From positions 1 to 6,047 of the forward strand of contig DYZF01000256.1 of the NCBI GenBank assembly GCA_020741375.1: DNA of 6,047 nucleotides, written 5' to 3'. Position 1 is the stretch's first letter. The number at the start of each line of letters is the position of its first letter. The translations under genes and the position numbers were made by a program. Below are positions 5,960 through 6,047 of this stretch, piece after piece. The DNA is from Tessaracoccus flavescens. GTDB taxonomy: Bacteria > Actinomycetota > Actinomycetes > Propionibacteriales > Propionibacteriaceae. Under the pieces are notes generated by a model. The model saw only the letters and a list, made by a program, of their open reading frames with translations, ran no database searches and had not been told where the DNA came from.

Positions 5960-6047
5960 ATGGCTGAGCCCAGAATCCTGCCGTCCGCAGACCTCGACGA
6001 CGGCGTCAACATCGGCGACGGATCGTCGATCTGGCACCTCGCTCAGG
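5960..6047 (+). CDS. Hexapeptide-repeat sugar N-acetyltransferase, N-terminal 29 residues only
   Basis: The ATG at 5960 follows the ribosome binding site AGAGGAG and the frame runs off the right edge. The visible part has D-D-G-V-N-I-G-D-G-S-S-I-W-H-L-A-Q, matching the opening coil of left-handed beta-helix acetyltransferases. The I-G-x-G-S-x-I-W-H pattern is typical of WbpD/WlbB-like enzymes, which N-acetylate a 3-amino sugar uronate using acetyl-CoA. PglD-like enzymes, by contrast, begin with a Rossmann-like domain, which is absent here. The substrate cannot be fixed from 29 residues. It probably works in the same amino-sugar pathway as the aminotransferase at 1866-3014, though it is separated from it by the two minus-strand genes. 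Confidence 0.8.
   Translation, partial: MAEPRILPSADLDDGVNIGDGSSIWHLAQ

Noticed and set aside
5747..6037. Minus-strand open frame of 96 codons across the divergent region
   Set aside because: It runs antisense through the acetyltransferase start and out of frame with the signal peptide of the LRR gene; its product has no protein-like pattern.
1..6047. CRISPR array, mobile element, tRNA/rRNA, or defence system
   Set aside because: No repeat-spacer pattern, transposase, integrase, tRNA-like fold, nuclease or toxin-antitoxin pair could be seen on either strand.

Overview
The window reads as chromosomal DNA of a high-G+C Gram-positive actinobacterium. All reading frames are strongly G/C-biased at third positions, GTG starts occur, one gene has a probable leaderless start, and one protein ends in a DUF3152 domain, a family known mainly from Actinobacteria. 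The genus cannot be fixed from the sequence. No RNA gene, insertion sequence, CRISPR array or phage gene was seen.

Left part (2-1829, + strand): the 3' end of a secreted M15-family zinc peptidase with tandem Ig-like repeats. Seven bases later comes a small lipoprotein with a Pro/Ser/Thr-rich tether and a globular domain I cannot assign. Both act outside the membrane, and the peptidase probably acts on peptidoglycan.

Middle part (1866-3607, + strand): a two-gene translationally coupled unit, a DegT/DnrJ/EryC1/StrS-type PLP sugar aminotransferase followed by a small PglC-like phosphoglycosyl transferase, with a 4-base overlap. At the right edge (5960-6047, + strand) begins a left-handed beta-helix acetyltransferase of WbpD/WlbB or related type. 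The three together fit making an N-acetylated amino sugar nucleotide and loading its sugar phosphate onto undecaprenyl phosphate for a surface glycan or glycoprotein.

Right part (3632-5838, - strand): two genes for secreted proteins lie opposite to, and in the middle of, the sugar genes. The downstream gene (3632-5062) is intact. It encodes a signal peptide, five tandem repeats of about 49 residues marked by G-x-G-W (VCBS/FG-GAP-like, with Asp-rich calcium-type loops), and a C-terminal DUF3152 domain with a full metzincin-type zinc motif HExxHxxGxxH. The upstream gene (5077-5838) would encode a signal peptide, leucine-rich repeats and two of the same G-x-G-W repeats. It is broken by two compensating frameshifts, so it is either a decaying gene, a sequence error, or (less likely) a recoded gene.

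The points most worth a second look are the metzincin-like repeat protein, the double-frameshifted neighbour that shares its repeats, an inverted repeat over the Shine-Dalgarno of the metzincin-like gene, and the interruption of a sugar locus by this opposing pair.
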